Shown here one piece after another: positions 52,161 to 61,525 of a stretch of 64,000 bases of DNA (position 1 is the first letter of the stretch; each line of letters starts with the position of its first letter). A program made the position numbers and the translations under genes. Source of the DNA: Photobacterium obscurum (lineage in GTDB: Bacteria > Pseudomonadota > Gammaproteobacteria > Enterobacterales > Vibrionaceae). The notes beneath the pieces were generated by a model, which ran no database searches, was not told the origin of the DNA, and was given only the letters and a program-made list of their open reading frames with translations. Location of the stretch: assembly GCF_026191635.1 (NCBI RefSeq), contig NZ_JAKRRW010000010.1, positions 114,959 to 178,958 on the forward strand, given 5' to 3'.

Positions 52161-54869
52161 ATGTGGATACCTTCTAAACTGACTCGCCCAGCACGCCTCC
52201 ATAATGCGATACTCCGCCCTCGTTTGCTGGAAGCCCTTGATCAAGCTCCTTTTTACCGCCTTGTTCTGTTTCGTTCTCCCGCAGGATACGGCAAGACAAC
52301 CATGGCGGCACAATGGCTTAACGAACACCCTCATACCGGGTGGTTCAACATTGATGAAAATGATAATGACACTTTTCGATTCGCCAACTACCTGCTGCAA
52401 TCTATAAATAAGGCAACAAATAATGCTTGCCTGAAAACACAGGCCATGGCCGAACGCCGCCAGTTTGCCTGCATGTCGACACTATTTAGCGAGCTGTTCG
52501 GCGAGCTTTGCGATTACCACGAACAAACTTATCTCGTTCTTGATGATTACCATGTCATCGCCAATGACGATATCCATGATGGTATGCGCTTTTTCCTGAA
52601 AAACATGCCAGACAACCTAACCCTTGTTGTTACAAGCCGCACACTACCCCCGCTGGGGACTGCAAACCTTCGGGTGCGTGACTTGTTAATCGAAGTCGAT
52701 AACGATCTACTGGCTTTTGACGAAGAGGAAACCGAACGTTTCTTCAGCAAGCGGGTATCCAACAACGTAGAAAGCGGTGTACTCAGCACGCTGCGGGAAC
52801 AAGTTGAAGGATGGCCATCCGCCCTACAGCTTATTGCCCTTCATGCTCAGCAAAGGCCGAATAATCTGGTCGAATCTGCAGTTTCTATGGCGAGTTTCAA
52901 CCGGGGACACCTGTGGGACTATCTGGCTGAAGAAGTATTTGACCAACTCGATGGCGAAACACAGCAGTTCTTGTTGCAGTGTTCTGTACTTGATATGTTC
53001 AACGCTGAATTAGTGACCGATCTTACCGGCCGCAGCGATGCCTTGGCAATGCTAGAGTCTCTCAACCGTTTCGGATTATTCCTCAACACATTGGAAGGGG
53101 CCAATAACTGGTACCGCTTCCATAACTTATTTGCTGAGTTTCTTCGCCACCAGCGCTATTCGCAAATTCCCCAGCAGCGCTCCGAGCTTCACTCGTTAGC
53201 AGCCAAAGCATGGCTTAAGCAAAATTCACCTCAGCAAGCGTTGCTTCATGCGCAAAAAAGTGAAGATGAGCAACTAACCATTGAGATCCTCACCAATTAC
53301 GGCTGGGAAATGTTCCACCATGGTGAATTGAAACTACTTGAAGACTGTATTAGTCAGTTAGGCCGAGATCAGCTATTCAGCACTCCTCGCCTGGCGCTAC
53401 TACGCCTATGGCTAATTCAAAGCCAGCACCGTTATAACGATGTCGGCGACTTGATCGTTGAGTCAGAAGCTGAAATGCATAAGCACAACATCACTCTGGA
53501 TGATGCGCTACAAGGTGAATTTAATGCCCTTCGTGCTCAGGTGGCAATTAACCAGAGTAAACCTGAAGATGCACTTCTTCTGTCTGAACAGGCATTAGGA
53601 CAGCTACCGTCAACCACCTACCGTAGCCGTATTGTTGCTACCTCTGTCGTTGGTGAAGTACACCACTGCCTCGGCAACCTTAGCCGTGCACTCCCGATGA
53701 TGCAGCAAACAGAAAAAATGGCACGTCAGTATCATGTGTATCATCAGGCACTATGGGCATTACTGCAGCAGAGTGAGATCCTCCTGGCGCAAGGCTATGT
53801 ACAAGCAGCCTATGAACTCTTGGATCAAGCATTCAGGCTCGTCAAAGAACAGCATTTACAACAAGTTCCTCTTCATGAATTCCTGCTACGTCTCCGAGCT
53901 CAGATCCTTTGGTGCTGGAACCGCCTGGATGAAGCCGAAGAAGCGGCGCTGAAGAGCCTCGAGGTACTCGCACCATTTGACGAGACTAAATCACTCCACG
54001 CCTATTCAATGCTGGCAAGAATCGCCATCACCCGTGGCGAGCAAGATAAAGCTGCACGCTACCTTGAGCTATGTAATAGCATGATGGAGCGTACTGATTA
54101 CCATATCGACTGGCGAGCCAATACCGATTTGGCAAACCTTTTCCACTGGCAAATCAAAGGTGATTTAGAAAACATTCAAAGCTGGTTAGACAAAGCCGAA
54201 GAGCCCGAAGCCGCCTGTAACCACTTCCAACAGCTACAATGGCGAAATATTGCCCGTGCATGTCTGAATGTCGGAGAGCTGGAACGATCTCAGCGCATTA
54301 TGGATATGCTACTTGAAAGTTGTAATAAGCATAACCTGATCACAGACAAAAACCGAAACCTTGTGGTACAAGCTGTCTTAAGTAAGCGTCTGGGTGCACG
54401 TGATACTGCATTGGCACAGCTCAAAGAAGCTTTAGTGCTAACCAACAGCACCGGGATGGTTGGGATTTTCTTATGCGACGGCAACGAGATTTATGACTTG
54501 TTGCAAGAATTGGTAGACAGTAAAGCTCTCAGCGAGCTTGAATTACACCGGGCTCGCCAGCTATTGCGTGAAATGACAAGTAAAGAGCGTAATCGCTCAG
54601 TGCATTTTGATGAAAGTTTTGTCGAGAAACTGCTGAACTTGCCAGATGTCCCTGAACTGATCAGAACCAGCCCACTAACCCAGCGTGAATGGCAAGTATT
54701 AGGCTTGATCTACACTGGTTACAGTAATGAGCAAATTGCCTCTGAGCTAGATGTCGCATCCACTACGATTAAAACCCATATTCGTAATCTGTATCAAAAG
54801 CTGAATATCGCAAACCGACAGCAGGCAATAGAAACAGCTGAAGACTTACTCAAAATCATGGGCTTCTAA
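52161..54869 (+). CDS. malT: Maltose regulon activator MalT
   Basis: MalT is an ATP- and maltotriose-dependent activator of the STAND class. The N-terminal NTPase carries Walker [10 protein letters not shown] (about residues 39-47) and Walker B LVLDDYH. A long TPR-like superhelix binds the inducer. The C-terminal LuxR-type HTH is [26 protein letters not shown]. The length of 902 residues equals that of E. coli MalT (901). It faces away from malP. A weak ribosome site precedes the ATG. The DUF4336 gene follows after 34 bases. Confidence 0.97.
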   Translation: MWIPSKLTRPARLHNAILRPRLLEALDQAPFYRLVLFRSPAGYGKTTMAAQWLNEHPHTGWFNIDENDNDTFRFANYLLQSINKATNNACLKTQAMAERRQFACMSTLFSELFGELCDYHEQTYLVLDDYHVIANDDIHDGMRFFLKNMPDNLTLVVTSRTLPPLGTANLRVRDLLIEVDNDLLAFDEEETERFFSKRVSNNVESGVLSTLREQVEGWPSALQLIALHAQQRPNNLVESAVSMASFNRGHLWDYLAEEVFDQLDGETQQFLLQCSVLDMFNAELVTDLTGRSDALAMLESLNRFGLFLNTLEGANNWYRFHNLFAEFLRHQRYSQIPQQRSELHSLAAKAWLKQNSPQQALLHAQKSEDEQLTIEILTNYGWEMFHHGELKLLEDCISQLGRDQLFSTPRLALLRLWLIQSQHRYNDVGDLIVESEAEMHKHNITLDDALQGEFNALRAQVAINQSKPEDALLLSEQALGQLPSTTYRSRIVATSVVGEVHHCLGNLSRALPMMQQTEKMARQYHVYHQALWALLQQSEILLAQGYVQAAYELLDQAFRLVKEQHLQQVPLHEFLLRLRAQILWCWNRLDEAEEAALKSLEVLAPFDETKSLHAYSMLARIAITRGEQDKAARYLELCNSMMERTDYHIDWRANTDLANLFHWQIKGDLENIQSWLDKAEEPEAACNHFQQLQWRNIARACLNVGELERSQRIMDMLLESCNKHNLITDKNRNLVVQAVLSKRLGARDTALAQLKEALVLTNSTGMVGIFLCDGNEIYDLLQELVDSKALSELELHRARQLLREMTSKERNRSVHFDESFVEKLLNLPDVPELIRTSPLTQREWQVLGLIYTGYSNEQIASELDVASTTIKTHIRNLYQKLNIANRQQAIETAEDLLKIMGF

Positions 54870-54903
54870 CTTTACGGAGTCCGTCACAGGTTAAGGATGA
54901 CCT

Positions 54904-55581
54904 ATGATTGAATGGAGCAACAACCGTATTTGGTATCAAGATATGCCGTTCAGGGTGAACGGCATATCTGTTGGTGCCCGTATGACCGTTATCCGGCTTG
55001 ATAACAACAAGTTGTTCATCCACTCCCCTGTTGAACTTACCACTCAGTTACAACTGGAACTGACAAAACTCGGACAAGTTTTCGCGATTGTTAGCCCAAA
55101 CATGAATCATCATCTTTTCTTGTCTGAATGGTGGCTCGCGTACCCTGAAGCCTACTTTTTTGCTCCTCCCGGCCTGCAAAACAAACGGACTGACCTCGCC
55201 TTTGATGATGCACTCAGTGCGCAAACCCCTTCATTATGGCGCCATCAACTTTACCAAACACTGCTTCGCGGCAGCGACAAAATGGAAGAGGTTATATTTT
55301 GCGATCCACAATCACAAACCCTGATTGTCGGCGATACGCTTGCTTGGTTTAACCCCTCGCCCGGTATCCTGACCACAATGCTAGGCTTGGTAAACGGCTG
55401 TTACCACGATCCCGCCATGCCTTTGTACTGGCGCATGACTTTCAAGGATAAAACTCGGCTGCGGCAATCTTTGCAAGAAATACTCACCTGGCCGTTTGAC
55501 CGTATTATCCTCTCCCATGGCCAGGTCATTAGCAAAGGAGGAAAAGAAAAGTTTCACCAGGCATTCAATTGGGCTCTTTAA
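54904..55581 (+). CDS. DUF4336 family protein, degenerate metallo-hydrolase-like
   Basis: A 225-residue cytoplasmic protein of the DUF4336 family, which is distantly related to the metallo-beta-lactamase fold. Phrases such as GARMTVIRLDNNKLFIHSPVE, NMNHHLFLSEW and RIILSHGQVI mark the fold's strands and turns, but the classic HxHxDH metal motif is absent. A strong ribosome site (AAGG) precedes the ATG. It follows malT by 34 bases and is likely cotranscribed. From memory a similar neighbour occurs in V. cholerae. The role is unknown, and a link to maltose use is only positional. Confidence 0.8.
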   Translation: MIEWSNNRIWYQDMPFRVNGISVGARMTVIRLDNNKLFIHSPVELTTQLQLELTKLGQVFAIVSPNMNHHLFLSEWWLAYPEAYFFAPPGLQNKRTDLAFDDALSAQTPSLWRHQLYQTLLRGSDKMEEVIFCDPQSQTLIVGDTLAWFNPSPGILTTMLGLVNGCYHDPAMPLYWRMTFKDKTRLRQSLQEILTWPFDRIILSHGQVISKGGKEKFHQAFNWAL

Positions 55582-55774
55582 CCGCACCCAGTATCGTCGG
55601 TTAATTCAAGCCGTCCCAAACCTCTCCTTTTGCTTACATAGCCCGCACGACATTCGTTACAAAAACATATAAAACAATGTACACAATCATATTGCACGCC
55701 GTTTTTAATTGGCGTATCATCGCCAAAATTACAATAACATACTGGTCAGATCTGCTAGGTTGACTTTGAAAAAT

Positions 55775-56437
55775 ATGAAAAAACTTTCTCTAATCACACT
55801 TTGCGCACTAATCGTTGCTGCTCCATTCTCACAAGCACAAATATCTTCAAATACAACCAATAGCTTCAGCTACATTGCTGGCGGTCTTCAATACACTAGC
55901 CTCGAAAACAAGGTCGTTTCATCGGTCTATTTTGACTCCGACAGCTACCATCAAAAATCGGCAGATTCTTTGGCAGGTCTTTATTTCCGTGGAAGTTGGA
56001 ACTTCAGCGATAACCTCTTTGCTGAGTTCCGCTCAGATGTCACAACCAGAGAAGCACTTACGCTGACTCATGGCTTGTTTGGTGTCGGCTACTTCCAGCC
56101 GATAAACGACGCTTTCACTCTATACGGCTTGGCTGGCCTGTCTGGGTCAAATGCCGAACGAGATGTGCTTAACCATGGCCAGGATGGGTTAGTAAAAGTA
56201 AACAGAGAAGATAATGGCCTGACCGGTGAAGTCGGGGCGCGTATTCGCCTGACCAACTCATGGAGCATTGAGCCAGCGCTCCGAGTCGCTGACTATAACG
56301 AGAGCCTTCAGGAATTACGGTTAGGCAATAACATCAAAGTCTCCAACTATATGAGCATTGAACTTAACGCTCAAAAGCGAACTGTTGCTGAATATGATGA
56401 AGTCAATTACCAAATGGGCGCTCGATATACCTTCTAA
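55775..56437 (+). CDS. Small outer membrane beta-barrel protein
   Basis: A protein of 220 residues with a signal peptide (MKKLSLITLCALIVAAPFSQA) and a beta-barrel ending in aromatic phenylalanine (GARYTF), the outer membrane assembly signal. Strands alternate polar and hydrophobic residues (for example SYIAGGLQYTSLE, LAGLYFRGSWNFSD). The size suits an eight-strand barrel of the Ail/OmpX or 'outer membrane beta-barrel' group. I cannot place it in a named family. The ATG at 55775 is chosen because it opens the signal peptide. Confidence 0.8.
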   Translation: MKKLSLITLCALIVAAPFSQAQISSNTTNSFSYIAGGLQYTSLENKVVSSVYFDSDSYHQKSADSLAGLYFRGSWNFSDNLFAEFRSDVTTREALTLTHGLFGVGYFQPINDAFTLYGLAGLSGSNAERDVLNHGQDGLVKVNREDNGLTGEVGARIRLTNSWSIEPALRVADYNESLQELRLGNNIKVSNYMSIELNAQKRTVAEYDEVNYQMGARYTF

Positions 56438-56467
56438 TTCCTTTACCTCCCCCCCATTGACCGTTCT

Positions 56468-56491
56468 TTCAGGGCGATTCTATGCCCTGAA
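56468..56491 (+). terminator. Stem-loop after the beta-barrel gene
   Basis: TTCAGGGC and GCCCTGAA pair over 8 bp around an 8-base loop, 30 bases after the stop. No T-run follows, so it is a weak or Rho-aided terminator candidate. Confidence 0.5.
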
Positions 56492-56563
56492 GTAGCCAAA
56501 CTACTTTCTTATCGATACTTGTCCCAAATCAATCAATTGCATAAATCTATTTGCCCAGCGCAT

Positions 56564-56585
56564 TTGTATGACATATATCACAACT
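56564..56585. promoter_or_regulatory. CRP-like site upstream of a small membrane protein gene
   Basis: TATGA-CATATA-TCACA at 56567-56582 matches 9 of 10 positions of the CRP half-sites. It lies about 60-75 bases before the start of the next gene, a position usual for activation. Confidence 0.55.
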
Positions 56586-56639
56586 TTCTTGTCGGTTGGG
56601 AGTATATTCTTAGCGTGAAAATTCTTTGAGGTCACGGAT

Positions 56640-56915
56640 ATGACAGCATCTAAACTTTATTTCAGAGATCTACTCGGGTTAACCTTAGTGATTTCTGCCA
56701 TTCTGGTTATGCTAGGCAGCATTTTTGGCATTCTGGCTATTCTTAATTTTTATTTCCATGAAGATGTATTGGCCAACACTTACGTTCATGAATCAATACC
56801 TCTTTTTGTTTTCTTGATCCCCTGCTATCTTCTCGGCAAGTATATCAGTCGTCCCAAGTGGGTATCAGAGGTTGAAGAGTATCAACTTGAGGCAGCCAAA
56901 AAAGCCAGCCACTAA
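56640..56915 (+). CDS. Small two-helix membrane protein of unknown function
   Basis: A 91-residue inner membrane protein with two hydrophobic spans (LLGLTLVISAILVMLGSIFGIL and IPLFVFLIPCYLLG) and a short polar C-terminus. GAGG lies 9 bases before the ATG. The gene stands alone with a CRP-like site upstream and a strong terminator downstream. I do not recognise the family. Confidence 0.7.
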   Translation: MTASKLYFRDLLGLTLVISAILVMLGSIFGILAILNFYFHEDVLANTYVHESIPLFVFLIPCYLLGKYISRPKWVSEVEEYQLEAAKKASH

Positions 56916-56919
56916 TACT

Positions 56920-56944
56920 AAAGCCACTCCAAGGAGTGGCTTTT
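56920..56944 (+). terminator. Terminator after the small membrane protein gene
   Basis: AAAGCCACTCC and GGAGTGGCTTTT pair with an AA loop, followed by T residues, immediately after the stop codon. Confidence 0.9.
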
Positions 56945-57100
56945 GATTTACCTCATCTCCCCCCTCACCGCCATAGTACGCTCGTTTAATCCCCCCTACT
57001 TCGATGAATATAAGCTGAACTAGCTCCTCACGTTTAATTCAGCCTGTCTCTCGCATACTTCTCTTAACAATTACAAATAGTTAATTATAGAGAGGCCAGT

Positions 57101-57841
57101 ATGAACCCTATCAGCATCGTAGTTATCACACTCAACGAAGAAAAGCGTATCGGGCGGTTGCTTGAAGATTTGAGCCAACAAAGCCATCGTGATTTTGAAG
57201 TCATCGTGGTCGACTCAAACAGTGACGACAAGACCTGTGAAGTAGCCAAGGGTTTTGAACAAGCATTACCTGCTCTAACCGTTCATAAAATGGAAAGTAG
57301 AGGTACCAGCCTTGGCCGAAATACCGGTGCCAAGCTTGCAGTTCATGAGCACCTGCTGTTCCTTGATGCCGATGTTCGCCTTGAGCCGACATTCCTGACC
57401 AATGCGCTTCACCAGTTGGAAAAACGTAAACTGGAGGTCGCTGGCGTCTACATGAACGCTGAACAATTATCTTTCGGTTATCGTCTTGGTTATGGCGCAT
57501 TCAATGCAGGATTGTTTCTGAGTTCTTTCTTCTTCCCTACCTCGGTCGGCGCTTGTCTATTCTCGACTCAGCGAGCACATCAGGAAATTGGCGGGTTTGA
57601 TGAAAGTATCGTGTTATGCGAAGACTGCGACTACGTAAAACGGGCATCGAAAACCTGGCGTTACCGTATGCTCCCGATCAGCTTCTGGTTTGACCCTCGT
57701 CGCCTAGAACAGGACGGCTTTTTCAATATGGGACTGACATATTTAAAAGCCAATATACGCCGCTTTTTCTTCGGAGAGATGCGCAACAACGAGATGGAAT
57801 ACAAATTTGACCATTACAAGGATGCGAACAACAAATGCTAG
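57101..57841 (+). CDS. Family 2 glycosyltransferase
   Basis: A soluble or membrane-associated GT-A enzyme of 246 residues. The nucleotide-binding start is ISIVVITLNEEKRIGRLLEDL, with VVDSNSDDKT and the metal-binding FLDADVRLE (DxD). The acceptor-side catalytic acid region is FDESIVLCEDCDYVKRA (ED). A hydrophobic stretch (about 130-150) may touch the membrane. The enzyme may act on a lipid carrier or membrane lipid. Its end overlaps the next gene by 7 bases, so the two are coupled. The donor and acceptor are not known. Confidence 0.87.
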   Translation: MNPISIVVITLNEEKRIGRLLEDLSQQSHRDFEVIVVDSNSDDKTCEVAKGFEQALPALTVHKMESRGTSLGRNTGAKLAVHEHLLFLDADVRLEPTFLTNALHQLEKRKLEVAGVYMNAEQLSFGYRLGYGAFNAGLFLSSFFFPTSVGACLFSTQRAHQEIGGFDESIVLCEDCDYVKRASKTWRYRMLPISFWFDPRRLEQDGFFNMGLTYLKANIRRFFFGEMRNNEMEYKFDHYKDANNKC

Positions 57842-59109
57842 AAACGAGTTGGTGGTGGTTCTTCGTGGGAAGCTTGCTTGATGCGCTGATCGGGCCCAAC
57901 CTGTTCTTCCCCGGTGAACCTTTTCTCCTAGCTGCTGGTTACATACTCAGCAGCGGCTTATTCTACGGCGTGCTATCGGTACTCGCTGGAGGGTTCATTG
58001 GTGATCAATTGAGCTACCACATTGGTCGAAAGTTTGGTGATCGCGGACGACGCTGGCTTAGCCAGCGCATCCCTAAGACTCGTCGGCCAATTGCAAGAGC
58101 TCGGCTGGTACTGAGGAAAAAAGGCCCCCAGATTGTTACCGCCGCTCGCTTGCTAGGCCCTGTCGCCTGGATCATGCCTTTCCTGGCTGGCAGTTATGCC
58201 ATGCCCTGGCTGACATTCACCTTGTACTCAGTGATCGGGCTGCTGCTCGGTGTCAGTCAGTTTGTCCTTGCCGGATATTTGCTAGCCCAGGGAGTTGAGC
58301 TACTTCCTGATCTAACAACTATCTCACTTTTTATTAAGGAACACAGCTTATTGCTGGCCGCCATCACAATCGCCTCCACAGCCAGCCTACTGCTTTATCG
58401 CTATCAGGGATGGAAAAAGTGGCTACGGATTGGCTCATGCTGGATCATCGTAATGGCAGGGGCCAACTATTTCCATTTTTTCATCAGCGATAGCTATGCA
58501 TTTGAAACAGGTGCCGAAGCTGAAAGACTTGAGAGTAGAGCAGTCTCTGTTGAAGAGCTTGATTACACCGTATTCCCAGGTTTGGCACCGGTCTACCAGC
58601 CACAGCCGATTAATGCCATAGTGATCGGCAGCACGCCTCAGACACTTATGGATGAACTCGGCTGGATCGAGAATAAGACCTTCTCGCGAAATGAAATGAC
58701 ATTTAAGGGTTACTTAGGATTATTGGCAAAAGACTTGCCACCAATATCGGACTTATATTGGAACCAGCAACCTCAATGGCTCGCTTACCAAATAGCAGGA
58801 GATCTTGTGAACAGGCGTCATATCCGTTGGTGGTATGCGGGGATAGACACACAAACGCAGCAAAATATATGGGTTGGCTCGATCAGTTACGACAATGACC
58901 TCAAAGTCGCGCACTACAAAGGGATCATTACGATTTTACATGCCATCGACCCAGATATTGACATCGAAAGAGACACACTTGCAGAAAACGCTGCTAAAGC
59001 AGGCTGGCATGTAAGCTACCAGCGCCTTGGAAGCCCAGTGGCCTACTCAAAAAGCCGCCACTATTTTAGTGACGGCCAGGTGGCTATTTTATCAAGAGCT
59101 CAAAGTTAG
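57835..59109 (+). CDS. DedA/VTT-domain membrane protein fused to a LssY C-terminal domain
   Basis: The N-terminal 200 residues are a DedA (VTT) family membrane domain. The segment GPNLFFPGEPFLLAAGYILSSG and the conserved re-entrant motif in GGFIGDQLSYHIGRKFG are typical, and DedA proteins help flip or recycle phospholipids. A further span at about 195-215 precedes a C-terminal domain of about 200 residues with the LssY_C pattern (PINAIVIGSTPQTLMDELGW, and RHIRWWYA). LssY domains are found in phospholipid-related membrane proteins. The start overlaps the glycosyltransferase gene. The pair probably modifies or transports an envelope glycolipid, which is inference. Confidence 0.85.
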   Translation: MLETSWWWFFVGSLLDALIGPNLFFPGEPFLLAAGYILSSGLFYGVLSVLAGGFIGDQLSYHIGRKFGDRGRRWLSQRIPKTRRPIARARLVLRKKGPQIVTAARLLGPVAWIMPFLAGSYAMPWLTFTLYSVIGLLLGVSQFVLAGYLLAQGVELLPDLTTISLFIKEHSLLLAAITIASTASLLLYRYQGWKKWLRIGSCWIIVMAGANYFHFFISDSYAFETGAEAERLESRAVSVEELDYTVFPGLAPVYQPQPINAIVIGSTPQTLMDELGWIENKTFSRNEMTFKGYLGLLAKDLPPISDLYWNQQPQWLAYQIAGDLVNRRHIRWWYAGIDTQTQQNIWVGSISYDNDLKVAHYKGIITILHAIDPDIDIERDTLAENAAKAGWHVSYQRLGSPVAYSKSRHYFSDGQVAILSRAQS

Positions 59110-59120
59110 CCAGTATCGAG

Positions 59121-59158
59121 TTGCCCTGCTGCCAGCTATTGGGCGGCATTCAGGGCAA
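59121..59158. terminator. Inverted repeat between the DedA-LssY and CAP-domain genes
   Basis: TTGCCCTG and CAGGGCAA pair over 8 bp, with further inner pairing (CTGCC with GGCGG). It lies between convergent genes. No clear T-run follows, so termination strength is uncertain. Confidence 0.5.
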
Positions 59159-59167
59159 TCAACAATA

Positions 59168-59830
59168 TTAACGTGGACGAGCGAATACTTGAGTCCAGTA
59201 GATACCATAACGCGTATCAGAGTTGCTTACTGAAGCCGAACCCATTTGAGTGTAGTTCGCACTCATAATATTTTTACAGTGGCCAGCACTATTTAGCCAA
59301 GCTGTCATCACAGCATCGATATCTTTCTGCCCGGCAGCAACGTTCTCACCAACCGAAGCCCAGTTGTAACCTTGTGCCGATACACGATCACTTGGCTGGC
59401 TACCATCTGAACCAGTGTGGCTCATAAAGCCACCATTTGCCTGATCACTAGAATGAACATATGCAGCTTGTTCTAGCGAGTAATCCCATGTTAGTGGATC
59501 TACAGCTGGCATCATTTGACCACCGCAATCACGAGCCTGAGCACGTGCTGTATTCACGGCATAAAGCATCTGATCGGCAAAATCATCACTCGGTGGTGGT
59601 GGTGGTGGAGGAACCGGCGTGCTACCGTCATTGGAACTTCCGTCTGAGGCGCCATCATTGCCACCCTCGAAACCACCGTTAGTACCATCATTATTACTAC
59701 CACCGTTATTGCTACCGCCATCTGATACGGTATTTCCACTGCCAGAAGTCGTACCCCCTTCGGAGCCACCGCCCGCACCACAGCCTGTAACCAAAAACAT
59801 TGAGATTAATAATAGTGATAGTGTTCGCAT
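59168..59830 (-). CDS. CAP/SCP-domain lipoprotein with low-complexity linker
   Basis: The protein has a lipoprotein signal (MRTLSLLLISMFLVTGC, cysteine about residue 17), then about 50 residues rich in Gly, Ser, Asn and Asp (GGSNNGGSNNDGTN type), then a Pro run. The rest is a bacterial CAP domain (SCP/PR-1/Ag5). Its hallmarks are MLYAVNTARAQARDCGG, GYNWASVGENVAAG, AWLNSAGHCKNIM and YGIYWTQVFARP, with the histidine/glutamate cavity residues present. CAP domains occur in secreted proteins with varied roles. No enzymatic function should be assumed. The linker projects the domain from the membrane. Confidence 0.88.
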   Translation of the reverse strand: MRTLSLLLISMFLVTGCGAGGGSEGGTTSGSGNTVSDGGSNNGGSNNDGTNGGFEGGNDGASDGSSNDGSTPVPPPPPPPSDDFADQMLYAVNTARAQARDCGGQMMPAVDPLTWDYSLEQAAYVHSSDQANGGFMSHTGSDGSQPSDRVSAQGYNWASVGENVAAGQKDIDAVMTAWLNSAGHCKNIMSANYTQMGSASVSNSDTRYGIYWTQVFARPR

Positions 59831-60439
59831 GAGTACATCCAGTATAAGTATATTGATTTTGTTTTCTATTTTTCTTCATTGCTTGATAACAACAAAAAAA
59901 TACATTTAGAAAACACAAGATATGTTTCTTAGCTAATTCCCATCAGCTCTAATGTGGGAGACAATATACTGACTCCACGCTGAACACTTCAATATGCAAC
60001 GGTTATTTATTGCACATCCTGACACACTTTTGACAGATGGCAGTCATCAAAAACATCAAAAAAAACAATGTAAAAATCAATAAAATCAGCAAAATAAGAA
60101 GAGAGCGAAGACGCAATGACAATCGTCTTAATATTCAGACACATATATATGGATAATTAACAAAGATTGGGGGGGCAAATAGAAATTAATACTATTACCC
60201 ATCAAAAATCGTCACACTAAGAAATAATATCAGGACAAATGCGAAAACAAATAAGTGCTAATTTTAAGATAAAAACAGCACTTATTTGTTAGCCATATTC
60301 ATATAGAAAGACTAAAAAACAACAGAGTATTTTGTTTGGTAAATATTGAAATATTTGAAAGGTTAACATATGAAAATAAACTGATTTACCTCGATACTAT
60401 ACTGATTAACCTTTCATTAGTTCAAGAAACTTGCTCAAC
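59831..60439. other. Gene-free AT-rich gap between the CAP and modC genes
   Basis: About 600 AT-rich bases. They hold the CAP gene promoter near the left end, a large perfect inverted repeat (60246-60290, listed separately) and a 16-bp palindrome, AAATATT-GA-AATATTT, at 60341-60356. No ORF is convincing. The stretch could also hide a small RNA. Confidence 0.45.
60246..60290 (-). terminator. Perfect 14-bp inverted repeat downstream of modC
   Basis: AACAAATAAGTGCT (60246-60259) and AGCACTTATTTGTT (60277-60290) are exact complements with a 17-base loop. On the minus strand the second arm is followed by a T-rich stretch, so it may end the modABC message about 150 bases beyond the modC stop. The low-GC stem leaves room for another role. 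Confidence 0.5.
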
Positions 60440-61525
60440 CTACCGCAAAGCAAGATCATCCTGAGTCACACTCACACCTTTGATCTGTGCATAGACATCA
60501 TCCCCAATGTTTAACTTGAGTTCATCCGCCGCCCACTGGGTAATGTTTGCCCATAGCTGAGCTTCTCCAACTCTAAGCCTCACCGCAACTTTTTGTTCGT
60601 CGTTAACTGGCAAGATCTTATCAATTCTGGCCATTAGAATATTTCGGATACTCGTTTGCTCCGGCTTTGCTCTTGTTATCGAAACATCATTTGAGTGGAT
60701 ACGTACCCTCACCCACTCCCCACGGGCTCGGTTTAGCTCGCTAACCCAAAGGTGGGCATTATGATTGAGCATCACCTGCGTCAATGCATAGTTAGGATGC
60801 TTTAGATTAACGCGAGCATTTAATAATGAGCTCTGCTCTTTTGCCGGTAGCCAGGGGCGCATTTCGGGTGATCCCCAAACACTATTCACATGCCCGGAAA
60901 CAACAACCTTGCCTTGGTTAATCATCACCATATGATCAGCGAGACGAAGTATTTCATCAAGGCTGTGGGTCACATACAAAATGGGGATATTAACCTCTTT
61001 GGCGAGTCGTTCCAAGTAAGGCATCAACTCCTGCTTGCGAGGTAAATCAAGTGAAGCCAGTGGTTCATCCATCAGCAACATATCCGGCTTGGTAAGCAAA
61101 GCCCGACCAATGGCCACACGTTGTTTCTCCCCGCCCGAAAGGGACGACGGATAGCGTTGTAACAGTTCCTTTATACCGAGCAGCTTAACGACATCATCAA
61201 AGTGCGCCTGATCTTTCTCGCGGCAACCGTAAGTCAAATTACCCGTCACGGTATAATGCGGAAACAACCTAGCATCTTGAAAAACATAGCCAATCCTGCG
61301 TTTTTCCGGGGGTAGAAACAGGCCTTTTTCACTATCACATAGTACATGCCCACCCAGCTTAATAGAGCCAGAGTCTGGTTTACTCAAGCCACTAAGCACA
61401 TTAATCAATGATGTTTTACCGGTGCCAGAACGACCGAAGATTGCAGTGATCCCTTGCATCGGTAATTCCAGCTTAATATCCAGTTCAAGGCTTCCCAGTA
61501 ATTTCTGTACATCTATTGCTAACAT
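60440..61525 (-). CDS. modC: Molybdate ABC transporter ATPase ModC
   Basis: ModC powers molybdate import. The ABC domain has Walker A FGRSGTGKTS, signature LSGGEKQRVAIGRAL and Walker B MLLMDEPLASLD, followed by the switch histidine in YVTHSLDE. The C-terminal part contains a Mop/TOBE-type domain (INVNDEQ-like VAVRLRVGEAQLWANIT and DDVYAQIKGVSVT) that binds molybdate. The start at 61525 (MLAIDVQKLL) gives 361 residues, the usual length. A frame extension to 61612 would run into the modB coding region. The start overlaps the modB stop by 7 bases. Confidence 0.95.
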   Translation of the reverse strand: MLAIDVQKLLGSLELDIKLELPMQGITAIFGRSGTGKTSLINVLSGLSKPDSGSIKLGGHVLCDSEKGLFLPPEKRRIGYVFQDARLFPHYTVTGNLTYGCREKDQAHFDDVVKLLGIKELLQRYPSSLSGGEKQRVAIGRALLTKPDMLLMDEPLASLDLPRKQELMPYLERLAKEVNIPILYVTHSLDEILRLADHMVMINQGKVVVSGHVNSVWGSPEMRPWLPAKEQSSLLNARVNLKHPNYALTQVMLNHNAHLWVSELNRARGEWVRVRIHSNDVSITRAKPEQTSIRNILMARIDKILPVNDEQKVAVRLRVGEAQLWANITQWAADELKLNIGDDVYAQIKGVSVTQDDLALR

